Under the pieces are notes generated by a model. It saw only the letters and a program-made list of their open reading frames with translations, made no database searches and was not told the DNA's origin. From Microvelia longipes (Eukaryota; Arthropoda; Insecta; Hemiptera; Veliidae), in the NCBI GenBank assembly GCA_018340805.1, contig JACMZG010001908.1, positions 31,361,394 to 31,425,393 on the forward strand: 64,000 bases of DNA, read 5' to 3'. Numbering within the stretch: position 1 is the first letter of the stretch; the number at the start of each line of letters is the position of its first letter. A program made the position numbers and the translations under genes. Below, one piece after another: positions 1-36,441 of this stretch.

Positions 1-244
1 AAGGCAAAGCAGCGAGGTGAGTCTTCAAGAAATCAGAAGACCTCAAGAAACGCAGTGTGGGTTCAGATGTCTTGGGATTAGCTGACAATGCATGGATGAG
101 TCTGTAAAAAGACTCTAATACTGCGGGAGATGTTTCATTTCTATAATGTAATGAAGCATTCAGTTGACTCATGATGGAGTGCAGACAAGTCCTGGGCATT
201 CCTAGCACACCTATCAGCAAACATTAATAAAATATATCATAATT
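1..244. other. Nup205 intron 17, start of window, nothing recognised
   Basis: Non-coding sequence inside the intron running off the left edge. Short open stretches on the plus strand are interrupted by stops. I could not tie them to a family. Confidence 0.4.
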
Positions 245-680
245 ATTTTTACTTTGGCTCATTTATACTGTAAGTATAGAGGAAAAGTATTGTGTTTGCA
301 AAAGAATTTGAAATCAGGATTTCACCTGAATTATCGGTTTCAGGTGTTTTTTAAGACCTCCTAAGTGGTTTTTACAAAGACTCATTATCATAAATGACTC
401 GTTATCATAAGTGACTGTCATTATAAATACCAGTGTATTTATACTAGAGAGTAGGGACTTGGTACAAAAATCAATCTTCAAGTCTTGTTGCGCTATCCAG
501 AAGATATTTTTTTATGATGCTTAAGCTTGCTCGTTAAGCAGCAAAGAGCAAGGTCAGTGCCTGGATGGGTGACTGCTGGGAACAAAATGAATGTATTTAC
601 TGTCTGAGGACAAGCATAGCAAGTCTGAAAATGTGCAGCACTACACACATTTTGAGGTTTTTATACTCTGAAGATGAGCG
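245..680 (+). repeat. 5S-like repeat, copy A
   Basis: The head resembles TTTACTTTTCCTCATTTATAC in degenerate form. The body has the shared phrases TATCGGTTTCAGGTGTTTTT and AGAGTAGGGACTTGGTACA. A 5S rRNA-like part at about 527-590 includes GTTAAGCAGCA and GGATGGGTGACTGCTGGGAA. The tail GAGGACAAGCATAGCAAGTC is a decayed form of GAGGACGAGCGAAGCGAGTC. Confidence 0.75.
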
Positions 681-965
681 AAAACGAGTCCAAAGTAGTG
701 TGGGACTGTAGTAAACATAATAGCAGTTTATTTAAATGGTTCAAATTGTAATTTAACAAAAAATGTCAAGATATGTTTAAACAACAAATAAAGATAAGCA
801 TATAAATATGTGGACGACAGAAAAAAAGCACTTTAGTGCTTACTTGTTTCATTTTAGGTTTATTTTGATTTCAAGATTTGTTTTAGTCACAGATAAACAA
901 AACTCAAAGCGTTTCAAACAATATGGTCAGGTATTATATTTCAGACAGAAGTGTTGCTGTATTTA

Positions 966-1981
966 TCTATACAAATAAAATTCAAATTTCGCTACCAATG
1001 TTCCCTCTAAACTCGAGAACGACTGGACGAATTTTTACGAAAATTTTTTTTACAAAATTAATCCACAGTGATGGGAAGGTTTGAGCCGAGTCTTAAGATG
1101 ATTAGGGGCATCTAAAAGTGGTCTACAGGGGCATCGAAAAATATTTAAAAAATCATAGCCTTTTGGAGAGCATAAAATCATGCATGTCTAGAGCTATTAT
1201 TTTAGAGCAGTACATTTACAATATTTTGATGCTAAAAATTTGATTTTAGAGCTATAATAAGCTTTTATAGGGCAGTAATAACTTTGATAAAGTAATGAAT
1301 ATAACTGACAATGGCCTCGGAATAAGTCTATAAATTATGTCTATAAGTAACTACGAACAGGAAATAATAATTGTACGAGTCTCAAAATCTTTAGGTTGTA
1401 GTTTAAAATAACTTTAAAGGACTTCAGATATTTTTTGTAAATTTTATCATTTTACTGACTTTAAAACACAGATTTCCAGTGATTTTGTTAAAACTTGGTA
1501 TAAAGACTAATTTGTAGATGCACTGATTTACAGGCTATGTAGTGCTATAAGCAGACAAATGGGAATAGTTGTGCACAGGGGCATAAATTATTAGTTTACA
1601 TCATTTTGATTACATTTAGTATAAAGACTATTTAGAGGGTGGACTGATTTACTGGCTATGTAGTACTATAAGCAGATAAAAGAAAATTGTGGTGCACAGG
1701 GGCATAAGTTATTAGTTTACTTGATTTTGATTAGATTTAGTATAGTATCTATTTAGAGGGTGGAATGATTTACAGGCTATGTGTACTATAAGCAGAAAGA
1801 AAATTGTGGTGCACAGGGGCATAAGTAATTAGTTTACTTGATTTTGATTAGATTTAGTATAGAGACTATTTAGAGGGTGAAATGATTCACTGGCTATGTA
1901 GTACTATAAGCAGATGAAAGAAATTGTATAAAAAGTATGTACTTCTTTAACGCCCGTGCGAAGCACGGGTATCCCTGCTAG
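966..1981 (+). mobile_element. Non-autonomous Helitron, complete termini
   Basis: The 5' end starts TCTATAC directly after an A. The 3' end has the stem CCCGTGC-GAA-GCACGGG (1953-1969) followed by TATCCCTG and CTAG, directly before a T. This is the expected A|TC...CTAG|T Helitron insertion. The subterminal phrase CTCGAGAACGACTGGACGAA is typical of insect Helitrons. No Rep/helicase ORF is present, so it is non-autonomous. The 1016-bp element lies in intron 17 of Nup205. Confidence 0.88.
1490..1930 (+). repeat. About 120-bp tandem repeat inside the Helitron (4 copies)
   Basis: Four head-to-tail units share GGCTATGTAGTACTATAAGC (starts 1533, 1653, 1775, 1892; spacing 120, 122, 117) and CACAGGGGCATAA. 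The later copies are most alike, suggesting recent expansion near the 3' end of the Helitron. Confidence 0.85.
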
Positions 1982-2153
1982 TATCTAAATAATTCCAGAG
2001 TAGGACAAGGCTTAAAACTTGTCTCAATATTGGTAAATACGCAAAGTGGAATAGTAAAGATACCACAAAATTCATTTTATTGCAGCTAAAAGAAATAGCA
2101 TGTAACACTAATAGATTTCATACTTTATCTTATATTAAATAGACTTCATGTAC

Positions 2154-28040
<25,887 letters not shown>

Positions 28041-28878
28041 CTTTTAGGTTTCAAATATATTTAGGAAAAAAAGGTTAAATAGTAACAATAAAATTGAAGA
28101 ACAAATAAATTTCACAAAAATGCCATTTTACGCGGTTATCTTTGCGGGAAAAAGCAACATGGAGGGAGGTTACAAGATTCATGAAGGAAAAATCATTAGA
28201 GAGGGATTTTTACTTATATCGTCTTTTGAAGGTATGCAAAAGCATCTCTTGACCTAGCCATTTTTGATACAACTTAATATTTCTCAATATCTTTACATCG
28301 AAAATTAAAGCTAAATACAAACCCAGTCTAGAACCTTAAAAAGTTAAAAACTAAGAATGTAAAAATATACTAATTAAACATGGTATGAGAGTTAAGACCA
28401 TCATATTAAATTGTGAAATACACACACAAGAGAAGAGAAAGAAGATATATGTTTGTTGTTTTTAGGAAATTACATGATTTATTTAATAATTTTTTTAATT
28501 ATTACATTAGTATTAATTGTTATGCATGTATTTCAGTAAAAGAAATGTCAGTGGTAAGTAAATTTCTACATTTTAGATTATATTCTTGTTTCTAATTCTG
28601 ATAGCTCCATATAATGACACTTATCGTATCCGTGGGAACGTAAATACGAAGTACATCAGCACACTGATCAAGTTCCTATGATCGTAAGCACACCAATACA
28701 CTTATCTTAATCTGTTGTATCGCTGTGGGTTAAGTCTTTCAGCCATCTTATGAAAATGTAATCCTGAACGCTATAGTAAAAGTTTTGGCCTTGATCAGTT
28801 GACAGCAAAGTGAGAGAGAATAAATTATACTTGGTAATGACCAAATATGATAAGCCATTATTAAGGATGATAAGACCC
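28041..28878. promoter_or_regulatory. Upstream region of Nup205
   Basis: The region directly 5' of the Nup205 start codon on the minus strand should hold its promoter and 5'UTR. I see no TATA box at a convincing spacing and no second gene. The assignment is positional only. Confidence 0.35.
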
Positions 28879-28879
28879 T

Positions 28880-30345
28880 ACACCAAAGTGTTGTAGAAAT
28901 GAGGGGTCGGTATAGAGACAGTAAGTACTCTCTCACACACTTCTAGATCCGCGGAACGTATTGGATACGGTAATATTAGCTGTATGATCCATGCGGAGGG
29001 GATCTGATTGCATACCCTAGAACTAGAGAGATGGAATCTAATGGATCCCCCGATACGTTGTATGTACCTTTAGAGACGATCGTATTTAATGGATAACCTT
29101 CTCATCGAACTTTTATTTCACTTCAATATTACTGTTTTTGATCAAATAACTTTTGGATTATTATTTTTTTAGTGTAACTTTATTATTATGCAAAGAAATC
29201 ACAATTTAATTAAATATATTTTTGTTTTAAACTACCTTATAACCAAAAGTGAACCTTCACTATAAAAGACACAATGTTTTGGCGGGATCAGTTTTTCACT
29301 CGATCGACTAAACAAAGATGCTGTAAGAACCGTAAAGTTAGTTGACCGTATTGCATAGATGTTCAATACGATCGCCTGTTAAATACACTGTGTGTACGTA
29401 GTGAGTGTTCCGACTCCCACCCTTCACATGACCCTACACAAATTCTGTCACTTTTAGTTCCTGTGAATATCTGCATTGCAGTGCCACATACCTTTCTATA
29501 ATTTTAATTTTCACTAACCATAACAACCTGTTCAAGTGTTTTTTTTAATTTGGTTTATATAGCGCTTACTATATAAACCTATTTATATAGTTACACAAGT
29601 TTCCTTTATACTTTTTTACTGGATGTAATAATTTTAATGTTTCCACAGATTCCACAATAGTGTTTTTTTCTTGAGCTCATATAAATAATAAAGTTGCTCC
29701 GACTTTTTATGTTTATAAGATTAGGATAGGATGTCAAAGATGAACATTAATTACCTCTTATATGAAGGTCTTTCGGTGATAAAGACCTATTTTTGAAAAC
29801 GTACTGCTCCTCTTTGAAACCCTAGGAGCCCATGGATATAAATCAACAAAGTCCAATCTCACCCATAGGGAAAAATATGGGAGTCAGAACACTGTCTCTA
29901 CAAAAATTATTTAGTACTTCACACAGCATACAAAATCCCCAGATTGCATTAAGTACGCTCGCTAAATAATCATGCAGAGGGAAATCAGTTGGATATACTA
30001 GAACAAGGGAGATGGAATCTAGATCCATCCCTCAATATGCTATATGTACATTCAGAGGCGATAGTATATAAAATATAACCCTCTTGACAAACTATTAGAT
30101 TTCACTTAAATATTACCGTTTTTCACCCAATAACTTTTCAAATATAATTTTTTAGTGCAACTTTATTATTGTGGAAAGAAATAACATTTCCTAATAACCT
30201 AAGTGAACCTTCACAATAAAAGACGGGATGTTTTCGCAGGATCAGTTATGACATCATCTGACTGAATCAATTAAACACATATGGTGCAAGAACCAGATTG
30301 TATTAAATACGTACGGAATACGATCACCTGTTAAATAAGCTGTGT
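28880..30345. repeat. Diverged tandem duplication upstream of Nup205
   Basis: Unit 1 (about 28880-29400) and unit 2 (about 29840-30345) share in order: GAACTAGAGAGATGGAATCT / GAACAAGGGAGATGGAATCT, GAACCTTCACTATAAAAGAC / GAACCTTCACAATAAAAGAC, GCGGGATCAGTT / GCAGGATCAGTT, and ACGATCGCCTGTTAAATA / ACGATCACCTGTTAAATA. Spacing is about 960 bases. No coding potential seen in either unit. Confidence 0.8.
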
Positions 30346-30349
30346 GTAC

Positions 30350-31328
30350 ATAGTGCACAGCTTATTTATTAAGCTGTAGTTTACTTAGTACACTTCCAAT
30401 TGACTTATGGTCTTATCTGCTAATCCCTTCAAGGGTTAGAATCAACTATGAATATCCCTCACTGATTTTTTCTCTACAAATTAATCTAAAGCTATACTCA
30501 CCAGTGGAGTTTAAATGTAGTTCAATTCAACCTTTAGCACAATTACTATGTTTTCATGTATAAAAACGCTTGTGTTGATCATAAATTTAACATTTTTTAA
30601 TGCTTAAAGTTATCTTTTATTGGACTCCAATCTTGTTGAAACTAGGTTTGACACTAATGTTGGTTATATTTGTGAGTCAAATTTTTTAAATACTATGTAA
30701 ATTTTAAAGAAAATTGTGAGTTGAAGGCACAATTCCTGTGTTTTAGTGTGTAAGATTAACCCATATATTTGTTTTAAATTCCATGATAAATAGACAATAG
30801 AATAGGCTTAAAACACAAAAAAATATTTGACGATTTCATGCTTTTTTCAACACTACATGAATTTTCTTAAGAGAATTGAAGTGAAAGCTAAGGGAAATTG
30901 AGAAATGAATGGTAGGTATTTTTGGTACTTAGCCATGACCACGTTGGGGACACTAAGCATGTGAACACTTACACTTTATTAGTAACGTACTTTAATTGTT
31001 GAGTTTTGGATCTTATGTTCTATTAAATTTTAAGGGATGACCAAACTAGTATTAGTATTAAAGGCAATTTAGCTTAGAGTACTGCCAGGTTATGACACAA
31101 GAATACTTTAATACTTGCTACTTGTCAATACTATTAGTTTTACTTTTGATTCACTATCATTGCTTTTATTGGATGAACTACTTACTCTATTCACTTTATC
31201 TAGGAGCAGTACGTTTTAAATACCCTCTAAGTTTCTATTTCAGTAGTTTGACAATATCTATTAATTCAACTCATTTTTATGTGTGTGTACTATATTTGTT
31301 TTTGAAAACTAAAATTTCATTTTTTTAG
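30350..31328. other. Intergenic and probable 5' intron of Myb/SANT gene 1
   Basis: AT-rich sequence without ORFs I can support. It ends in a T-rich acceptor (ATTTTTTTAG) directly before the ATG at 31329, so its last part is likely an intron of the gene that follows. The upstream exon was not found. Confidence 0.5.
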
Positions 31329-32276
31329 ATGAATGGAGATGGAACAAGAAACATTTGGAAGGTGGACGAAGTTCATTTCTTGCTATATCTAGTGAAAAAA
31401 CACAATGTTCTTGATCAATTAAAACATAAGTTCAAATCAACAGAAGTTTATACAAAACTAGAAAGATACTTTATAGAAGGAGGTTACAATCGCACTGCTA
31501 TTCAACTACGGCATAAACTTAAGGCATTAAAGTCCAGCTACAATCAAGCAATTAAAGAAAGTTTACGAGATGGGACAAAAAAGCCGTCATGTGACTTCTA
31601 TGAGGAGCTTGATGAGCTTTTCAAATTCAATAGCTCTGATTTAAAAAGTAATTTGACGTTAGATACAGGTAATAAGGAGGTAGACCAAGACCATCCTGCT
31701 GAACTGGTGGAGATATTGTTGAAAGGGAACTCTGGTGATGAAGAGGTTGAAATGGTTTATGTCGTGGAGAAACCTAACCAAAGCAATTATTCTGAGGAAA
31801 ATATCGCTGAAGCCGTTGCTGGAAGTTCAGGACTAAAGAGGTTGGGAACTCCAGACTGTTGTGACCCTCCTAAAAGGAAGAAAAAAGAACTTGATGGAGA
31901 TGGGCTCCTTGATAAGTTTTTGGAATATCAAAGAAAAGCTGATGAAAAAGCTGCTAAACTGTTTCGAGAAGCTGAAGAAAGAGCACAGGATCGTGCAGAT
32001 GCTCGCATGAGAGAGAGCATGGCCATATTAAGTTCTACTATAAATTCTCTGTTTGAAAAATGTCAGTCAAAATCTAACTCTCCTTATTCTGCCAACAATC
32101 CTCCGCCTTCAGTTACTCTTACTTTTAATCCTCAAGGGCAAATAAATGTTTCCCCTTACACTCCTCCTTCTGAAGCACCTTCCCCTATTTTAAATTCAAA
32201 TTTCCAAAACTCTTCACATTACTTAAATACTATGCATAATCATCATAAAGACCATTCTTATTCTCCTAATTCCTAA
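31329..32276 (+). CDS. Myb/SANT-like DNA-binding protein, paralogue 1 (315 aa)
   Basis: Probable sequence-specific nuclear DNA-binding protein. Residues about 8-80 form a Myb/SANT-like trihelix domain: W10, then DEVHFLLYLVKKHNVLDQLK, VYTKLERYF and GYNRTAIQLRHKLKALKSSY. DFYEELDELF follows, then an acidic linker, a basic cluster PPKRKKK near 179-185 as a likely nuclear signal, a charged coiled coil FLEYQRKADEKAAKLFREAE to about 235, and a Pro/Ser/Asn-rich end with HNHHKDH. ATG directly follows a TTTTTTTAG acceptor, so a 5'UTR intron or an upstream coding exon is likely; I start at this Met because the paralogue has the same arrangement. Similar proteins occur as hosts' genes and as the second protein of PIF/Harbinger transposons. 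Which applies here is not settled. Confidence 0.82.
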   Translation: MNGDGTRNIWKVDEVHFLLYLVKKHNVLDQLKHKFKSTEVYTKLERYFIEGGYNRTAIQLRHKLKALKSSYNQAIKESLRDGTKKPSCDFYEELDELFKFNSSDLKSNLTLDTGNKEVDQDHPAELVEILLKGNSGDEEVEMVYVVEKPNQSNYSEENIAEAVAGSSGLKRLGTPDCCDPPKRKKKELDGDGLLDKFLEYQRKADEKAAKLFREAEERAQDRADARMRESMAILSSTINSLFEKCQSKSNSPYSANNPPPSVTLTFNPQGQINVSPYTPPSEAPSPILNSNFQNSSHYLNTMHNHHKDHSYSPNS

Positions 32277-32504
32277 TTTCAGATGTATAACTTTGTAAAT
32301 ATGTAAATATATGTTATTATTTATTGTTATTTTTATTTATTTATTTATTGTTTATTTTGTTAAATCCATTTTTCTCGCTAAATCTATCCTCTGTCTTGAA
32401 AAAGAACAGATAATCTCTAAATTGAGTTAGGGGCCAACTAAGAACTAAAAGATTTGTAAGTGAACTTGGCAGGATTCAAGATTCTTGGAACTTGGTGACC
32501 CTTA

Positions 32505-34069
32505 GGCCCGTATTCAAAGACGTTTTCCTAACATTTTCCTAACTTTCCTAACTTTTTCCTAACTTTTCCTAACATTCTCCCTAACATTTTCCTAACTCTT
32601 ACACTCACTTTAGGTTTAGGTAAGGGAAATGTTTTTAAGCCACGAAATTTAAATGATCGTTACCGTGTTTTAAAGTCATTTAGAGGCTTCGCTGATTTTT
32701 TTTAGTAAGAACCTAAGGTGGTTAAGTCAAAAAGTGATACCATTGTAAATAATGTAATATATCGCAAAATATCAATGTTATTAACTTATTACCTGGATTT
32801 ACGACACACTTTGTCGTATTAATAACTATCTACATAAATTTACATAATATAAGTTACTATTAATCCACTTACCTACTATTAGGGAATTACCCTGAAATAT
32901 TTTCTTTTCTTCGGCCCGCACACAATCAGATTTTTTATTTTCTATGGTCTGTTTGTGGCGGGCTATCGATTCAAAGAGGAATTCAGTTGGTCCGGTGTGA
33001 ATAATTCAGCCATTATTATACCAAAAAAATTTACACAAACAAAATGAATTTTGATGACAAAATACGAAAAACAAAGTGTGTAATGCTTAGAATAATACTA
33101 TATATAGAAAGGAGCACAGGACCGTAAACACAATGTAATTCCACTGATAACACGAAAGCCGGTTGACTGGTGCAACTAAGTAATGCTGCCAACCTGTCAT
33201 AAATATCTATTAATGAAGAAAGATCGTAAAGAACAAATATAATAACTTAAAACACCTGCTGAGTATTTAATAAACTGGTCTTAGATGGCAAAAGGGTGGC
33301 GGAATACAAGAAGTCTACATTTAGTTGACGAGGACTACTTTTTTTATATAATTTTAATAAATACGTTAAACTACAATTTAAAATGCATAAAATATTGTAA
33401 TGCACCGATATTTATATTAGTATTTTATGAATAATCAATCATTAATTAATAATAGAACATAATAAATCAGCAACCGGAAGTATTGCCAACTTTTTTTTTA
33501 GAAAATTGTATATTGTAAGGTTGGCAGCATTACTTAGTTGCACCAGTGAACCAGCTTTCGTGTTATCAGTAGTGCTCCTTCTATATATAGTATTATTCTA
33601 AGTGTAAATGATTTAGCAAAATGAAAACAGTGTTGCACTGATTAACAGGTCTTCATTTAGACACCTTTGGATTCGTTCAACCTCGTCCACGTTCAAAATG
33701 AAACGCTTGATACTGCTTTATTTATGAAAGCTGTTACAATAATTGAACATTGTATTTGTATTAACTCTACTGTTTACTGAAAACATATGTAAATAAAGTT
33801 TCTAATATATTTAACATTCGCCAAAGCGAGGCCGCATTGTTGTTTATGACAAAGTGTCTCGTAAATCCAGGTAATAAGTTAATAACATTGATATTTTGCG
33901 ATATATTACGTTACTTACAATGGTATCACTTTTTGACTTAACTACCTTAGGTTCTTACAAAATAAAATCATGCGAAGCCTCTAAAAGACTTAAAACACGA
34001 TAGGAAAATGTTAGGAAAAAGTTAGGAGAATGTTAGGAAAATGTTAGGAAACGTCTTTGAATACGGGCC
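32505..34069. mobile_element. PIF/Harbinger-like non-autonomous element
   Basis: Ends GGCCCGTATTCAAAGACG and CGTCTTTGAATACGGGCC are perfect inverted copies, flanked by TTA on both sides (32502-32504 and 34070-34072), the TWA target typical of PIF/Harbinger. Inverted arms extend about 310 and 225 bases (to about 32815 and from 33846) and include repeats of TTTTCCTAACA. No DDE transposase. The interior holds another MITE (33086-33602). It sits between two Myb/SANT-like genes. Confidence 0.85.
33086..33602 (+). mobile_element. MITE family X, copy 1, nested in the Harbinger-like element
   Basis: Ends CTTAGAATAATACTATATAT and its inverse. Subterminal GATAACACGAAAGCCGGTT and AAGTAATGCTGCCAACCT are inverted at the other end. 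Flanks GTGTAATG and TGTAAATG look like an 8-base target duplication with an indel. 517 bp, no ORF. The same element occurs in the opposite sense at 55419-55962. Confidence 0.82.
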
Positions 34070-34529
34070 TTAGTGAAGTCAGTTTTTAAAATAATAGAAA
34101 CCTATCTTGTTAGTTTGAATCATATTGATTTTAATTACTCCATCAGTAAAAAATATAATTTGACTATGACATAGACTTAGCTAAAATCTGCATATAGATT
34201 CATAGAAATTCGAGTTCACAGATCTGTGACATTGAATTTAAGAAAGGAAAGCTTCATCTCTCCTTTGGGGTGTGGAGTAAAAAATGCTTTGTCTAAAGTA
34301 ATAACTTGAGACAACTTATTTCTAAAATGAAGAAAAAAAGAAAGATGCACTTTGTTGTTGTTTCTGATCCTAACAGATCTGTTCAGGAGTTTTCTAGTTG
34401 GAAAAAAGACTTAGCATTAGTTATTGAATTTATATTTTAGTTAAAATAAATATATAGTTCGTGGTAAGTAAATTTATACTACGGTTTGTACAATTTACTG
34501 CGTTTAAATACTATTATTACTTTGTTCAC

Positions 34530-34970
34530 ACGCGGGGTTTGGCAGGGGCTTCAACCCCAACTGTTCACACGGCTTTAGCAGAAAGTAGGATGAGCTACGG
34601 CCTAATTTTCTGGGGGCACGTAAACGTGAGTAAGCTACTAATATGCCAGAAGAAAATAGTTAAATTAATCCCTAGAGAGTTGGTTACAGATGTAAATGCT
34701 AACCGCAAAGTATTTACTCACTGTTGTACACTTATGTATATATAGTACGTACATACACGAGACCTATGAAGTAACGTTTGATAAGCCACAACAGAAAGAC
34801 AAGCTACCAGTGCACAGGCTTAATAAAGCAAGGGTTGGAGTAGGAGTGTACAAATGTACAACCATCTCAGCAAGGACAAAGCTTTAAATCAGTTAGAACA
34901 AGTACTGATTGATAATCCGATTTACTCACTGAATGAATTCTTTGAATTCTAATTTTAGCTTTAAAATTAG
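34530..34970 (+). mobile_element. Non-LTR retrotransposon 3' fragment (reverse transcriptase C-terminus)
   Basis: ALAESRMSYGLIFWGHVNVS and LLICQKKIVKLI match the C-terminal end of non-LTR reverse transcriptases (the x-x-SHLxYGIxxWG motif region). Further on, a shifted frame gives HETYEVTF and VHRLNKARVG. The catalytic palm is missing and frames shift, so this is a 5'-truncated dead copy with an AT-rich tail. Confidence 0.75.
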
Positions 34971-36441
34971 TGTTTTTGACTTAGCCTAATATGTGTAAAT
35001 ACTTACTATCTAATGGCAATAAAGTTTTTATTTATGAATATTAGTATAAGTCTCCATTATTATAAGAATTATTTATTTTTATTAGATTTTATTTATTTTT
35101 CACAGTGAAAAATTAAATTCACACAAAAACTCCGGGAGGGTTGAACCCTGTGTTAAACCCCCCTGCAAAACCATATGTGTGATCAAAGTAAATAAAACTT
35201 AAGGATTGAGGAGGGTATTGTATGGTTACTGAGGGGGAGGACTTCTTGCTCCTTTTCTTAAAAGTATACTCTTGTAACAATAGTTCTAAAACTTCCCCTC
35301 TGTTTGTACCCACTTACACTTCATCCAAGTTTTATCAATCTGTCAAATGTTTAAGCCAATATATTAAGGAAATCTTTTTAATTAATTTTTGTCTTCTTGT
35401 TTTGTAATAAAGTCATTTTGAGGGGGGGGGGGTGGAAGGAGAAGAGGAAGTCTACTCGCAAACAAAACACTATCAAACAAAGCTTTTTTGCACATGTGCA
35501 CCTCATTTATTGCTTATCTCTCTGTCAATCTATCAAATGTTTATGCCTATCGAATATGTCTGATTATCTATACAAAAAACAAAATTCAGAAACTAATTGT
35601 AAAAAAAAGTTTCTAAAACTTCTTTCCTAAAAGAAGTTTCAGAACACTTCTGATGGCAGGTACAATTCATTCAATTAATGAATTAATTTAATCGATATAA
35701 TCAGGTAATCATATCTGCAGCATCTTGCCGATGTTATTAAAAAAAGTCTTTTCATTAAGATTTTCAGGCTGCATAAAATGCTACAACAATGATTAGCCCC
35801 TATTGTTCATTATAACCTTGATTTAATCAATTAAATTAATTGAATGCGATGTTAACAACTGCCATCAAAAGCATTCTGTGACGAAGCGCAAAGTACTTCG
35901 AATAATTAAAAATATGACTATCCAGAGTATGAAAATTTCATTCCAAACTTAGTATGGACAAAAACGAGAAATTAAGCCATGTTTACTCAGTTGAAAAGTA
36001 AATTAGCTGCCGCACTAGTTTTGTCCAGACTCCAAATTTCCCCATCATTGAGATGGCAGTCTCTGGGCTAGGCCTTTTTATAATGAGCCCCTTTTATAAT
36101 GAAATTCTTAGCAATTTAGATAGCCTTATTTAGATACTAAGTTAGCCTCATTTTTGGATTATGCCTCTGGATATATGCTGCTTCTATCATGGAGAAGGAT
36201 ATCTAGTTTTGTTTCTTAGATTCCTATGATATAGTAACACAAATATTAAACACCCCAGTTTACAATTACCAGGATATTCCTATATTTACGTATATTATCA
36301 CAATTCCTAAAATATTTCAAATATTTTCCAAGAAAATAATGGTAACACCAAAGACCAGACGGGCTGCAAAGAGACCTGTGTTTTTTATGACTTTTTACAA
36401 TTATTTTTAGTGTTTTACTTTCTTCAATTTTATTTTTTTAG
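34971..36441. other. Region upstream of paralogue 2
   Basis: Apart from the MITE at 35640-35880 this is AT-rich sequence with short G runs (for example 35418-35431). It ends in the T-rich acceptor before the paralogue 2 start, so an intron and an unlocated 5' exon are expected here. Confidence 0.45.
35640..35880. mobile_element. Short MITE
   Basis: CTGATGGCAG with TTCATTCAATTAATGAATTA on the left is matched by AATTAAATTAATTGAATG and CTGCCATCAAAAG inverted on the right. About 240 bp between the two Myb/SANT-like genes. The target duplication is not clear. Confidence 0.65.

Noticed and set aside
1..240. Possible LINE tail at the start of the window
   Set aside because: Short plus-strand pieces vaguely resemble LINE C-terminal cysteine-rich ends, but stops interrupt every frame and no motif could be confirmed.
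31092..31328. Open frame of 78 codons ending directly before the Myb/SANT gene 1 start
   Set aside because: Hydrophobic, low-complexity translation of AT-rich sequence containing the T-rich splice acceptor; best read as intron.
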